Below are positions 43,863-54,870 of a DNA stretch of 64,000 bases, one piece after another. The stretch is taken from positions 163,825,664 to 163,889,663 of the forward strand of contig NC_092858.1 of assembly GCF_032062135.1 (NCBI RefSeq), in the 5' to 3' direction. A program made the translations under genes and the position numbers. This DNA is from Pyxicephalus adspersus. Taxonomy: Eukaryota > Chordata > Amphibia > Anura > Pyxicephalidae. The stretch's first letter is position 1. Every line of letters begins with the position of its first letter. The notes under the pieces are model-generated. The model made no database searches. It saw only the letters and a list, made by a program, of their open reading frames with translations, and was not told where the DNA came from.

Positions 43863-45995
43863 ATGGTGACCTGAGTGCCGCCTTCTTGGATGTGATGTCA
43901 TTATCTCAGCAGACTCAAAAATGTCCAGCAAGTGACAATTTATAGTATAGTAGGTAAGAAGGTGAAGGAATATAGGTGCTAGGCCAGCACAGAATGTAGA
44001 CATAGAATTGGAAAGGACTGGTAGAATAGAGGGGCTATCCAAAATGTTCAAAAGTACTCTGCAAGTTATCCTTATGGAAAAGAAAATACTGCTGAGGTGT
44101 CACCGGAAAAGAAAATTAGGGAAAATCTAAAAACGAGGATACAAAGGGCAATCAATACGTTTACTAGTGAGCAAAAGTAAAGTCTGTAAAGGTTTCTTGT
44201 ATTTTGTCCTGATATTGTGCTTCGCACATTGTCCAAAAGTAAAGGTTTTTAGAGTTCCACTTTGTCCAAAATTAAAGGCTTTAAAAAAAACGTGGTTGTA
44301 AGAGGAATATATGGGCTGCCATTGCTTGGCCATTTCAGGTAATGTTCATAATCCCATCAATGTGCGCTTGAAAAAAATTAGGTAATTAGCTCATTACATA
44401 AGCAAACTCGGCTTCTTGTTTATTAGTCTGATTGCCATCAGAAGGCTAAAATTAGTCCTCTTAAAATTCATTGACCAAGCATGGAACATTGTAAATGAAA
44501 ATATAAAGATAGCAAAATGTGAACATGACAGTTATCTCACTTCGATAATTTGTAACAAAAATAGCTCAAAAAGCAAAAGTAAACTGTCATATCCCTTGAA
44601 GATGCTAAACTCTAGGCTGAATTAACAAGCCCAAATGGTCAGTGATGTGGAAACTATTTTGGAGACAAATGCCAAGGACATCCATGACATTGGCAGATGT
44701 TCGTAGAGCTGTCTGTGCTCTATATACCAGCTCATCCTCAGCTTGTTACAGCCTCCTATGATTTTTAGGATAAGAAGGGGCACTCATCGTTTACATGGGT
44801 TGGGCACTAATATGCACCACAAAAATATTTTTTTTTCAGAGCAGGGCAAAGTAATACATTGCAGCTGTGCATTACGCTATGTAATTGTACATATGTATTG
44901 TAGTGGTTTTTTTTTCCCATTTATTGCAAAGCAATAAATACATTACATCAATGCATGTCATAAGATGACCTACAATGTGGTGTAAATAGGTTTCAAGTGA
45001 TACATAATAAACAATTATATACTAACCACTTAAAGAAAAACAATGCTTTGAGATGATTGGTAGTTAAAGCTGTGTAAATTTGTCAGCATCTCCCCTTTCC
45101 ACTATTAAATCATTCTGCTTAAGTACCATCTGTTGGTGAAATCGTGTATTGCAGCTTGACCACTAAATACATTAGCTGTCTATGGAAACAACTGCATTTC
45201 TCAGGCCACTCTTTAAAGTAAGTGAGTGGCGGGGACAAGTTCATATCACTACAAAGACAGATCGCAATCAAAAGGGATTTTTTTATTCCCCTGAAACCCA
45301 ATGTTTTATATCTCCTAACCTCCAATCAAGCACTTTTCTAGAGATACGATGAAGTCATACAGAAATAAACTCCAGAAAAAGTCAGGTTGTTGAATATTAA
45401 TTTTAAAAAAATCCTACAAAAGGGTTGATAAAAGAAGCAATTGAAAAACCAAAGTCACAACAAAGAAACATCTGCAGATAATTAAGCAAACCAATAACAT
45501 ACTCAAAAAGAAACGCATTACATTGTACTGCAAGCTGCCCTAATTATCATATCATATGCTAAACTACCATTGCACATGGCAATGTATGAGCAGACATCAG
45601 CAAAGTTTAGACACAGAGAAATCCACATTTTTAGTCAGATTGCTATTGCACCTATTTACCCTCTGGATAGGGAATGACCCAGAACACCGAGTTACAGAGC
45701 ACAGCGACTGCATAAGAACAAAACAGCAGCATGCAGGGCAAATACAATCTGGCAGGACAGAAGGATTCAGCCTTTTGTATCACACAGACTAATTGGTCAT
45801 GCTGTATTAATACAACAAGGACAGGCAGATAGGACCCTCTAATTGAAATTCCAATACTCTGACACTGCTACAAAGATAATAATGCAAACAGAAGTTACAG
45901 CAAACATGCAACTGCTGTTCATTCTGAAGCCTGTTGGTTTGAGTTTGTCTTTATTATAGTTCCTTAAAATATTTGCAGTTAAAAATGAATTACTG
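43863..45995. other. No gene seen; candidate conserved block
   Basis: TTTGTCCAAAA(G/T)TAAAGG occurs twice (near 44230 and 44264). The block 44330-44620 lacks recognised repeats and is rich in AATTAG/TAATTAG words; see findings. No exon seen. Confidence 0.4.
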
Positions 45996-46059
45996 GTAAA
46001 AGAAAGATGGTAATTAAATATAAGATTCTGACAACACCCAAGTACTGGATGAGTATTAC

Positions 46060-46237
46060 ATAAAGCCCATCAAGTTTAACCACTAAGGAAATAAACATAT
46101 CCCAGATATAAAACACTATGGAGAAATCCAGAGGAAGGCAAAAAAACATGTGGTACAATTTGCTGCAACAGAGGATAAAATTCCTTCCTGAATCCATGAG
46201 GCAATCGGATGTTCCCTCGATCAACAGTCACTGGTAT
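46060..46237 (-). mobile_element. CR1-type LINE 3' tail fragment
   Basis: ATAAAATTCCTTCCTGAATC, CATGAGGCAATCGGATGTTC and CCTCGATCAACAGTC match 7606-7683, the tail of the CR1 copy interrupted by Tc1. The upstream words CCCATCAAGTTTAACC and CCAGAGGAAGGCAAAAAAAC extend the similarity to a well-spread frog repeat. No coding part remains. Confidence 0.65.
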
Positions 46238-46511
46238 TATTAATTTAGAGTTTTTAGATTTAGGGAATTTAAGCTACCAAAGAGGTAAACAACCATTATG
46301 AAGGGTTTAAGTTTAAAAGTTTGGGCACATAGCATCAAAGCCCTTAACAATCTCTCCTTGACACCCAGAACTAGGATCGTATTAAAAAGAATCTATTTCA
46401 GTAACAAACTGCTAAATTTCTTAAGAGGGTTTTGCTTTTGCTTAAGGATCCTCCTTACAATGATCATGCGACCAAAGGCCTTGACATCTGTTCAAGTGAC
46501 TTCTGTTAAAG
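46238..46511. other. Unassigned sequence before the hAT copy
   Basis: No recognised gene. CGACCAAAGGCCTTGACATC resembles words from the old repeat at 16 kb, too short to assign. Confidence 0.35.
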
Positions 46512-46924
46512 CAGGGGTGTCAAACTCTGGCTCGAGGGCCAAATTTGGCCCCCCAGAGGTATTTTTTTAGCCCCCAAAAGAATTCTAAATATGAATTGCT
46601 GCTGGCCCGCAGCTGCATTGAAATAGCGCTGCTACTACAATTCCCCGACATCACTCACATCTATAGACCAGTGGCCTCTCTGCCTATGCATGACCCCACA
46701 TTGGACTATTTTATAGACGCACTGAATTGTAGTAGTGGTGCTTCACTCTATTATAGGGTTGTTAAAGATTGAATGTTAAGCAAAACCTCTGTTTCCATAT
46801 GAAAAGGTTTTATATCTCATGAGAAGGAAAAACTTCCTCAATTTTTTCATTAAACTTCAAGTTTGGCACGCGACTTTGTCTAAGTTTTTATTTTTGGCCT
46901 GTGTATTTTAGTTTGACACCCCTG
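46512..46924 (+). mobile_element. Non-autonomous hAT element, family 'CAGGGGTGTCAAACTC', copy B
   Basis: It begins CAGGGGTGTCAAACTCTGG and ends AGTTTGACACCCCTG, a 15-bp inverted repeat with one mismatch at its inner edge. The 8-bp sequence TGTTAAAG lies directly outside both ends (46504-46511 and 46925-46932), a perfect target duplication of hAT length. It shares its interior with copy A at 4803 but is about 100 bp shorter. No transposase is present. Confidence 0.96.
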
Positions 46925-46974
46925 TGTTAAAGAATAGTTGATCCTTCCCCTGCTGTATGAACAAATATCCTGAC

Positions 46975-47155
46975 CAGTGTTTCTCTTTTCAGTGCTTATG
47001 GAACCCAAGCTATAATTACTACATCCATAGCTCACAGTTTATTAGCGTGGCAGTCCGTGAGAAGAATTATCAGCCATTAGGAAGAATGTCACCCCTACAG
47101 ATAGCCAAAAAACATCGCTGTCAGTGGTAATTGACCTGAGAGGCACAAACTGCTC
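46975..47155 (-). mobile_element. hAT-type MITE, TTTCTCAA family, truncated
   Basis: It starts CAGTGTTTCTCTTTTCAG, then TGGAACCCAAGCTATAATTA, GAATGTCACCCCTACAGATA and GGTAATTGACCTGAGAGGC. These are inverse to parts of 51955-52217 (AGCTGGGGTTCC, GTGACACTTATC). It is cut where the L2 tail at 47156 begins. Confidence 0.75.
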
Positions 47156-47296
47156 ACCTCCCAGATTGTAAGCTTTTCTGGCCAGGGTCCTCTTCTCCTC
47201 CTGTGTCACTGTCTGTGTCTATCTGTCATTTGCAAGCCCCAATAAATGTACAGGGCTAGTAATATGTTGGCGCTATATAAATACTGTTTAATACGA
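47156..47296 (+). mobile_element. L2-type LINE 3' tail
   Basis: CCTCCCAGATTGTAAGCTTT, CCAGGGTCCTCTTCTCCTCC, CTATCTGTCATTTGCAAGCC and TAATATGTTGGCGCTATATA with AAATACTGTTTAATA. The word TACAGCGCTGCG is altered to TACAGGGCTAG. It abuts a MITE fragment, so it may have inserted into it. Confidence 0.9.
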
Positions 47297-48135
47297 GTAA
47301 CCCTGACCATATGGGCATCTTAGATGTATAGGAGGGACCTTGGAATCAGCAAGAAGAACTAAATTCCTTCCCTTACTCTTTAATTATTTACTTCAACAAG
47401 GCCGTTAGGATGCTGGTAAAGCAGTCATGTGCTCTGAACAGGTGGAAAGAAAGAACTGGCTTGATGTATGGGTACCTGAATGTGCTGTATCCAAGCTGCC
47501 TGCAACAGAGCAAATCACTTCTTCACCTCAATTTCAAATACAGCCTAAGTTGCATCCTTTTTTTTTTTTTTTGCAGTGCTCCTGAAACCATCCCAGACTA
47601 CCAATAGGGATCCATGGATATGGTGTATGGGGCAACCCATTACCACCAGTATCCTGTGCTTATTGTCCAAGCAGCCCATCCTAAAGCTCCAGTGACATGT
47701 ATGGGGCTTGCTTAGTCTTTTTAGAAGGTTGTACATTATATCTGGGTAATACAGCAATTGATCAAGGAAGAAGCTAAAGGAAACTTTGGCCTCCAAAACT
47801 TGAGTGTCACACAATGTCTGACATGTCTGTATTTCAGCCAAAAAGTCTTCAATAAAGAATTTGCAGAATTCAGTCCGTTGACTTGGTGCAGCCTTCTTTC
47901 TGTAATATGTTCTCTAAGTATACCAAAATGAACAAACAAACAAGAACATCCCAAAAATCCAACAGACTCCTATTGGTTGGAATGCATCCAACATCTGCCA
48001 AAACTCAAGTGATTCAATCAGAGCCCTGTATTATGATGAAAGGACATGTTTGTTCATTCTATTGATGCATAAAAGGCAGATTGACAAACTGCCCCTTCTG
48101 CTACTTTTGCCATTTATATAACCTGCCCCTGAGCA
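47297..48135. other. No gene seen
   Basis: Contains a T-run at about 47558-47573. No recognised repeat or exon. Confidence 0.45.
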
Positions 48136-48419
48136 TTTAAAGTGAACCCATAGTGAGATGTAATGAATGTTGTCATTGCTGAATTCCCCCTAAAGAATGC
48201 TAATTGTCTGGATGTAAAGCTGATCTTTTGGCTTCAGTCACACATCTAAAACAAGCATGCAGCTAACTGCGGCACAACTTATGTCGCAATTAGCTGTACC
48301 TCCAAGCTGCATGCTGGTTAAGGGTTTCTGGAACAAAGAGGGTCAGAACACCTCCTAGAACACCAGCCAGGCAAGCAGTTTTCTAGAATAAATTCAGCAA
48401 TGGCAGTTTACACAGTCCT
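48136..48419 (+). mobile_element. Dispersed repeat, copy 2 (first copy at 23.9 kb)
   Basis: It starts TTTAAAGTGAACCCATAGTG. Shared ordered blocks are AAGCTGATCTTTTGGCTTCA, GTCACACATCTAAAACAAGC, GCAGCTAACTG, TGTCGCAATTAGCTGTAC and ACACCAGCCAGGCAAGC. Similar length to the copy at 23888-24175. No ORF. Confidence 0.7.
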
Positions 48420-48603
48420 ATTGAATTGTTGTACACAACTCTGTCTCCAATCTGCAAGACGATTTTACTTTTTTGCCCAGGGTTGCAGCAGCTTAAAGGG
48501 TCACAAAACTGCAAAAATCCCAACACAAAATTCTAAAAGAGTCTGATGATTAACACACCCCCTTACTGCATTGTAAATAATTGTGATCATATAGAATTAT
48601 ACT

Positions 48604-49073
48604 CTTAGATTGTAAGTTCTTTGGAGCAGGGTCCTCCCCTCCTCCTGTGCAACTGTCTGTCATTTGTAACCATTGTTTAATGTACGGAGCTGTGTAATAT
48701 GTTGCCGCTAAATAAATCCTGTTTATTATTAATAATACTAATTATTATTATACAGGTCTTATGTGTAAGTTCTTTGGAGCGAGGTCCTCTCCTTCTCCTG
48801 TGTCATTGTTCATCATTTGTAACTCTTGTTTATTGTACAGAGCTGCGTAATATGTTAGCGCTAAATAAATCCTGTTTTTATTATTATTATTATTATTATT
48901 ATTAATATTAATAATAATAATAATAATAAATATTATTAATATACTGGTCTTATGTGTAAGTTCTCTGGAGCAAGGTCCTCTCCTTCTCCTGTGTCACGGT
49001 TCGTCATTTATAACTCTTGTTTAATGTACAGAGCTGAGTAATATGTTGGCGCTATATAAATCCTGTTATTATT

Positions 49074-49113
<40 letters not shown>

Positions 49114-49275
49114 GTCTTATGTGTAAGTTCTTTGGAGCAGAGTCCTCCCCTCCTATTGTGTCACTGTTTGTCGTTTGTAACCCTTGTTTAAGACAGAGCT
49201 GTGTAATATGTTGGCGTTATATAAATCCTGCCTAATAATAATATTAATATATATACTGGTCTTATGTGCAACCGA
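48604..49275 (+). repeat. Tandem array of four L2-type LINE 3' tails with microsatellites
   Basis: Four tails follow each other: about 48604-48750, 48752-48942, 48943-49112 and 49113-49255. Each has TGTAAGTTCT(T/C)TGGAGC, GGTCCTC, GTCATTTGTAACCCTTG, GTACAGAGCTG(C/T)GTAATATG and TATATAAATCCTG, then ATT/AAT repeats. Units 2-4 begin with the extra word CTGGTCTTATGTGTAAG where ordinary tails have TAGATTGTAAG, and a fifth start (ACTGGTCTTATGTGCAA) follows at 49256. The array therefore grew by local duplication. Confidence 0.9.
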
Positions 49276-50408
49276 AAACAGGTATGGTCATTACAAGATA
49301 ATCATTAGTCATCAGTAGTTCCATTTTCCTTAAGCTGGATAACCGATCACCAATTAACTCAAGCGAGTGAAGCAATTACCTGCATATGTATATCCCCAAT
49401 TCTATTTATCTTTAAACTGCACTTAAGTAAATCCCAATCACTGCATCGCAATGCCAAGCAATCACACACATGCAAAGCAATGCTGACTAACTATGGATCC
49501 CAGCTGTAGGCTCATCTCTTACATCTCACAATTATAACATTACATTGCCTTATCTATCATACTTGGAAGAAAATAAACCCTAGATCATTTAACGCACACA
49601 GCTGACCCAGCAGAGGAGGAGCAATGGATGTAAACACAGGATTATACACCAACTGTGCTGTTGGCCAATATTCATCATCAAAGCACTTATAGGCAAATGA
49701 TCAGCTTGTACCTACATGACCAATTTGTGCACATACGGGCTCATCAATCAGAAGGTAGATCACATTAGGTAAATGGAATGTTTACACAAAATTATCTCCA
49801 TGTACACAAACTGTATGATTTCCAGAAAGCATCAAAGCTGATTATAACAAGTCGGATGAGTCCTGCTTTTTAAGGTCATCTGAAACAAAAGCCGGGGGTC
49901 CGATAGGGTCGTATGTGCCCAAAGGGGAGGCAATGTCATGTTCAGCGGTGACTTGGTAAAAATGTGAGCACAGCAGGCTGCGGACATCAGACAATATGGG
50001 CTGTCTGCTGTATCCTCAGGCCAGTCTACAAACAGTATATAGGGGAGCAAATAAATATAGAAAAATAGGATGATTTATCCAAGGGATCCCCACTTTTCTG
50101 GTCCAGAAGCCAGGCCAAGGAAAAGCAACCAGGAATATGGAAGCTATATTCTAGGTAAGATGCCATGAGATTCAGGGGGGCACAGAATTGGAGGTGTTAT
50201 TGCAGCTGAGCACCAAGAATGGCCATGAAATATAGAGATGGCAGTGATTCATTCATCGTTACAAAATGATGATAATTATCATTCTCCAACCTAATGAGGA
50301 TGGAGCACAGCCACGATTAGGAGTTATGTCTGCATTGGGGAATGGTGCCCAAAATAACAGGCAAGTTGGAAAATGATAGGCAGGCTGGTACTGTAATGGC
50401 ACAAATTT
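49276..50408. other. No gene seen
   Basis: Unique-looking sequence; nothing recognisable. Confidence 0.45.
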
Positions 50409-50434
50409 AAATATATATATATATATATATATAA
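50409..50434. repeat. (TA)n microsatellite
   Basis: About 12 TA units. A second TA/CA-rich patch follows at about 50474-50505. Confidence 0.95.
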
Positions 50435-51290
50435 ATGTTTTTTTTCTCATTGAACGCACCGAAACACACACATTTATTTATATATATACATATACACACA
50501 CACAAAATGTCCTGGAGTTCACAAGCATCACCATCACACAGATGTCATTCATGGCATACACACTCCAGACATATAACTATGTATATCAGATTTCAACATA
50601 GAACATTACAATATAACCTCTCCTACATAATATGTATTTACCTGCAGCCAGGTGTGTCCAGGGACTGCCTTCCCTTCTCCCCTGATATCCAGCTCCTTCT
50701 CTAGCCGGTGTTACATGTAAGACTGAGTGAACATACCCCCTGTATCCCTGATCGGCGTGCACGCTGCGCTTCTCACATACTGCACATGTGCAGCATTGGA
50801 TGCTCGCTCCCGACGCTCAGTCGTTGCAAACTAACACAAAGCCCTGTTACTGATACAAAGGGGTTGATTTACTAAAGGAATAGAGGCTGTTCACTTAGCA
50901 AAGGGAATGTACAACACAGCAGCTCCACAATTGGCTGCATATTTAACTATTTATGTAGAGGTTCCCCGATGTGTGTCGGCTTAACTCTTGCAAGACTGAA
51001 AGCTCCTGGATGTGTGTGTGGATGATTAACCCTGCATGACTAGCAGCTCCCTGGTGCTTGGAGAGAATTAATCCTTTCATGACCACAGCCTAGCTACTGC
51101 TTGAATGATTAACCCTATATTGTCTAGTATTATACCCGTGATGCCTGTTTGTATTAACGTGTCTGTATAGACAAAACTATTTTTTTTGTTTGCGTTTAAA
51201 GTAGAGAAATATTAGAACTGCTGCAAAGTTGTATTGCTGTCCCTAATAGGTAGTTTTACATCTTTGTGTTTCTCACTTTGTTACCATTAA
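50435..51290. other. No gene seen; repeat words
   Basis: A CpG-richer patch at about 50745-50825 (GATCGGCGTGCACGCTGCGC) is short and has no exon beside it. GGGGTTGATTTACTAAAGGA and GGCTGTTCACTTAGCAAAGG near 50862-50910 are dispersed-repeat words related to 34690. Confidence 0.4.
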
Positions 51291-51296
51291 ACAGAG

Positions 51297-51420
51297 AATT
51301 TATTTATAAAACAGAGAATCAGACATTTCCTCATAGAAATCTTCCAGGTCCATGTGTTTCAATGGCAGTAATTGATTCCAACCACAGTTGTCACCAGTGA
51401 GTGTAGATCTTCTAATGGGG
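51297..51420 (-). mobile_element. Palindromic MITE (TTTATAAAGCAGTGAAT family), diverged copy
   Basis: TTTATTTATAAAACAGAGAATC, AGACATTTCCTCATAGAAAT, CTTCCAGGTCCATGTGTTTC and AATGGCAGTAATTGATTCC match the reverse complement of 52858-52990. The right arm is badly degraded. Confidence 0.7.
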
Positions 51421-51954
51421 ATACTGATTGTGGTTACACATTTATAAAAGTTTATTCCATCAGATTGCTATAAAGGGTTTGGTAATTTTAGTAAATGAGT
51501 GTTTGTCCCATTTAGCTGACATATTTGCTATTTATAAATTATCAGAATTTTATGACTTTATTGCAATCTCATATTTACCTGCATTTTACCAGTGGGGATT
51601 TAGTTATTCAATGGCCATCAGTCCTGATCAGACTTAATTCACTTTCATAGTGGAAATCCTCATAGGAAACAGTTGAGATCAGTGCAATGTTTTTTGTTTT
51701 TTTTCTTATAACATATTACGCAGCATTTTCTTTTTTATGTGGCTGCAATGGAGGTGAATGTTCTGTGAATGCCATTTCTGAATATGGCGATCAGTTACTT
51801 CATTGGGAGGGAAGTTTTGATCACCATAATTGTAATGATGGCTAATGTAAATGATCTGATGATGTTTTTATATAAACGTCACATTTTAAGAATATGGGAA
51901 TGAAGAAATGATGGCATGTTATCATATCAGCACTACTTTATAAATGTATACATT

Positions 51955-52217
51955 TTAACCCAGGGTTCCTCTAGAGGTTGCTGGGGGTTCCTTGAGTAAT
52001 GAGCATTTTGGGACTCTTGGGTCAGTTGAAGTGACACTTATCTTTTTGCTATCTGTAAGGGTGACATTCTTCCCACTGGCCAGCAATGTAAGAGGCATTC
52101 TTCCCATTGCCCCCACACTAATGTACTGTGATCTGTGGATATAGTAATTATAGCTGGGGTTCCCTGAAGACCTGAAAGTTATTTAAAGGGTTCCCCATAT
52201 GAAAAAGGGTTAGAAGG
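51955..52217 (+). mobile_element. hAT-type MITE, TTTCTCAACC family
   Basis: TTTTAACCCAGGGTTCCTCT, AGAGGTTGCTGGGGGTTCCT, TGAGTAATGAGCATTTTGGG, GTCAGTTGAAGTGACAC and GGTTCCCTGAAGACCTGAAA, ending AAAAAGGGTTAGAAGGG. The best preserved body of the family in this window. Confidence 0.85.
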
Positions 52218-52857
52218 GCCAATATTATAGAGCTGTAATCATAAAGAGCTGTTTTAACATAAAAGTGTAAGAATCTGAGATATTTTAAAGTGATCCAAAC
52301 CCAATCACCAAAAAAGCTCATGGAAGCTTAAAAAAAATTAGTGACAGTCCTTGTTTGGTTGTTTCCTGGTGACACATGTGTCAGAATTATTCTCCAGTTT
52401 TGTCACCATGTCACATGCATCTCTAATGGCTAATCAGCACACATAATACAGTCATGGTCCACCATGTTAATACCAGGAATCCAATACAGATGAATATTTT
52501 GCAGCAAACACTTGGGTTGGTGCATATTGACAGGAAGTGGCTGAAAGAGGCTGAAAAGAACTAGGAGTGCTAAGATGGCGGAAAAAAGGATGGCAAAAGT
52601 TTTTGCAAATATATAAATAAATGCAAATATTTCTAATGCACAGTGCAAACTAAATGGACTTCAGTAAGGTTTCACATATGCCCTAAGCTTTGATTTATTA
52701 CTATAGTCCTGTGCCACTTTATGTACTTTTATTTTTATGTATACCCCATAGTATGTCAGCTTTCCAACACACCGAACTCCCATCTACATACACCCCTCCC
52801 TAGGGGAGCCATTTTTCCCAAGTTCCAAAACCACAGAAAAGTTTATCTCTAAAAGGT
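52218..52857. other. No gene seen
   Basis: CTAAGATGGCGGAAAAAAGG near 52570 recalls similar words in repeats; otherwise nothing recognised. Confidence 0.4.
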
Positions 52858-52990
52858 CTATTTATAAAGCAGTGAATCTAACATTCATTGAAACATTCCC
52901 TGGGGGAGAATCAATTACTACCATTGAATCACATGAACCTGGAAGATTCTCTACCAGGGAATGTTTCCCAGGTTCACTGCTTTATAAATA
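52858..52990. mobile_element. Palindromic MITE (TTTATAAAGCAGTGAAT family), good copy
   Basis: Left arm CTATTTATAAAGCAGTGAAT ... AACATTCCCTGG and right arm CCAGGGAATGTT ... TTCACTGCTTTATAAATAG are inverted repeats of about 50 bp around a core of about 32 bp. Very short and non-coding. Confidence 0.88.
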
Positions 52991-54014
52991 GAATCCTAAG
53001 AGTGTCTCCGATCCTTCCATTCTTGGTGCCCGATCCCCAGAATCTGTCCTGAAATTACTGGTTACCTGGCCGTCATACTGATACTTTTGCTTCATTTTAA
53101 GGATTTACTCTGACTTTGCCAATCTGCATACTTGTTCTAAATGAATGTCTGAGGCCCCCTTCAGACCTTTATTGTCCATTGCAGTGTGTGTTGCTGTACA
53201 CTGTGTCTATGTGGGGTATTGTGTGTATTAACATGTATTTATGAAGCCAACAATCCATAATGGTCAGCACAAATCCCTGCACTTTTATTTTATTGCAGCG
53301 CGCCATAACACACGACATGCACTATGTAGTTTGCTGCAGTGCAGATGCACTGACTGTATTTGTGTATTGGGGTGACATTCTAATATTCTAAAAACAAATT
53401 TGTAATTTGTGTTGGTGCAATTAATAGATTTAAAGTACTGGTAAGGGGTAATAGGTAAGGGAAAGTTGCTGCTAAGTTTGTAGAATTCAATGTGCAATGC
53501 CTGGGAGTTTGGTGGATGGTAGACACATAATTTCTCTTCTTTATAGAATGAAGGAACAGGAATTGGGGAATAGTTATAAGTCAAGGGTTAACATACCTGG
53601 GCACTGACTACAGAGTTAATATGAACAGACACAAAGAAGCTGCTTCTAGCCCTGAAGGAAAAGCAGTTGTTATTAAAGGGGTAATCATTTCACATCAGAA
53701 AGGCCATTAGACATGAATGGGTTAACCATATTCCAGATACAGAAGTTATTAATGAGTTCATTCCATTTACTACTAGGACTACTAATAAGGAATGGGTTAA
53801 TCATTGCCACCAGAGAGCTACTATCCACCAATGGGTTTATTATTCCCAAAGATTGGAGATGTCTGGCATGTCCTACACTTTGGGGGGTTTGTGGCCAGGA
53901 AAGGGTTAAGTATGCAGACTTTGCATGGAGCAGGAGGTGGGCATTTGGTTACCTTGTAGAGAAAAGGAGCTGAGAGGGGGTACAAACCTCTTGACATGGA
54001 TGGCATGGGGGTGG
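52991..54014. other. No gene seen
   Basis: Unique-looking sequence; no recognised exon or repeat. TATTAA(T)GGGTTAA-like words recur at 53670-53840 (GGGTTAACC, GGGTTAATC, GGGTTTATT), perhaps an old tandem repeat. Confidence 0.4.
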
Positions 54015-54870
54015 CCAGGGATACAGGGAGCAGACATGGGGGATAGCAGGAGTAAGATTAATACTAAAGACAGAGGAGGATATTTGGGGAATATAAAGGT
54101 TGGAGGGGACAGGGGAAGATATTGGAGATACTGAGGATGAACAGGGGAGCATATTGGGGGGAAATCAAAGGATGGAGGAACCAGATGAGGATATTGGGGG
54201 GAAATACAAAGGATAGAGGAGACAGGGGATAATACTGGGGGATACTAAAGATGGAGGGGACAGAGGAGGATATTGGGGTAAATACGAAAGATAGAGGAGA
54301 CAGGGGATAAAATTGGGGGATACTAAGGATGGAGGGGACAGAGGAGGATATTGGGGGAAATACAAAAGGTAGAGGAGACGGGATAATATTGGGGGAAATA
54401 CAAAGGATGAATGGGACAGGGGAGGACATTGGGGGAAATACAAAAGATAGAGGAGACGGGATAATATTGGGGTATACTAAGGATGGAGGGGACAGAGGAG
54501 GATCTTGGGGGACACTGAGGATGGAGGGGGCAGAGGAGAATACTGGGTATACACAGAAAGGGACCCAGAAGTTAGAGGGGTGATTGTAGAAAAATAGAGT
54601 GGAGGGGATATAAGGGTAATACAGAGAATGAAAGGAACACAGGGGATGGATGGAAGATGGAGGATGGAAAGTACAAAGGAGAACATGGGGGATACATAGG
54701 ATGGGGACAGAGAACCAGAGTGCTTGCACAATAGGAGACAGGATAGAGAGGATATGGGGATACAGAGGATGGAGGCAATACAGAGTAATATGGGGAATAC
54801 AGAGGATGGAGAGGACCTGAGGATGAAGAGGATGGGCAGGACATGGGGGATACAGATAATGAAGGGGACA
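54015..54870 (+). repeat. G-rich minisatellite, unit about 39 bp, in part a 78-bp dimer
   Basis: AAATAC(A/G)AAAGGATAGAGGAG occurs at 54202, 54280, 54358, 54396 and 54436, i.e. steps of 78, 78, 38 and 40 bp. Between the first three lies the sister unit GATACTAAGGATGGAGGGG. Nearly every unit has a GGGG-GGGGGG run after ATATT. Worn units continue to about 54870. Because 39 is a multiple of three, the minus strand shows a 221-codon frame (54729-54064) with a 13/26-residue Pro/Ser repeat. I regard this as an artefact. Confidence 0.9.

Noticed and set aside
48604..49275. CRISPR-like array of repeats
   Set aside because: The units are LINE tails and microsatellites in a vertebrate genome, with no unique spacers of constant length.
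54064..54729. 221-codon minus-strand frame rich in Pro, Ser and Ile
   Set aside because: It lies entirely in the 39-bp minisatellite, whose period is a multiple of three. The protein repeat mirrors the DNA repeat, and no domain or splice context exists.
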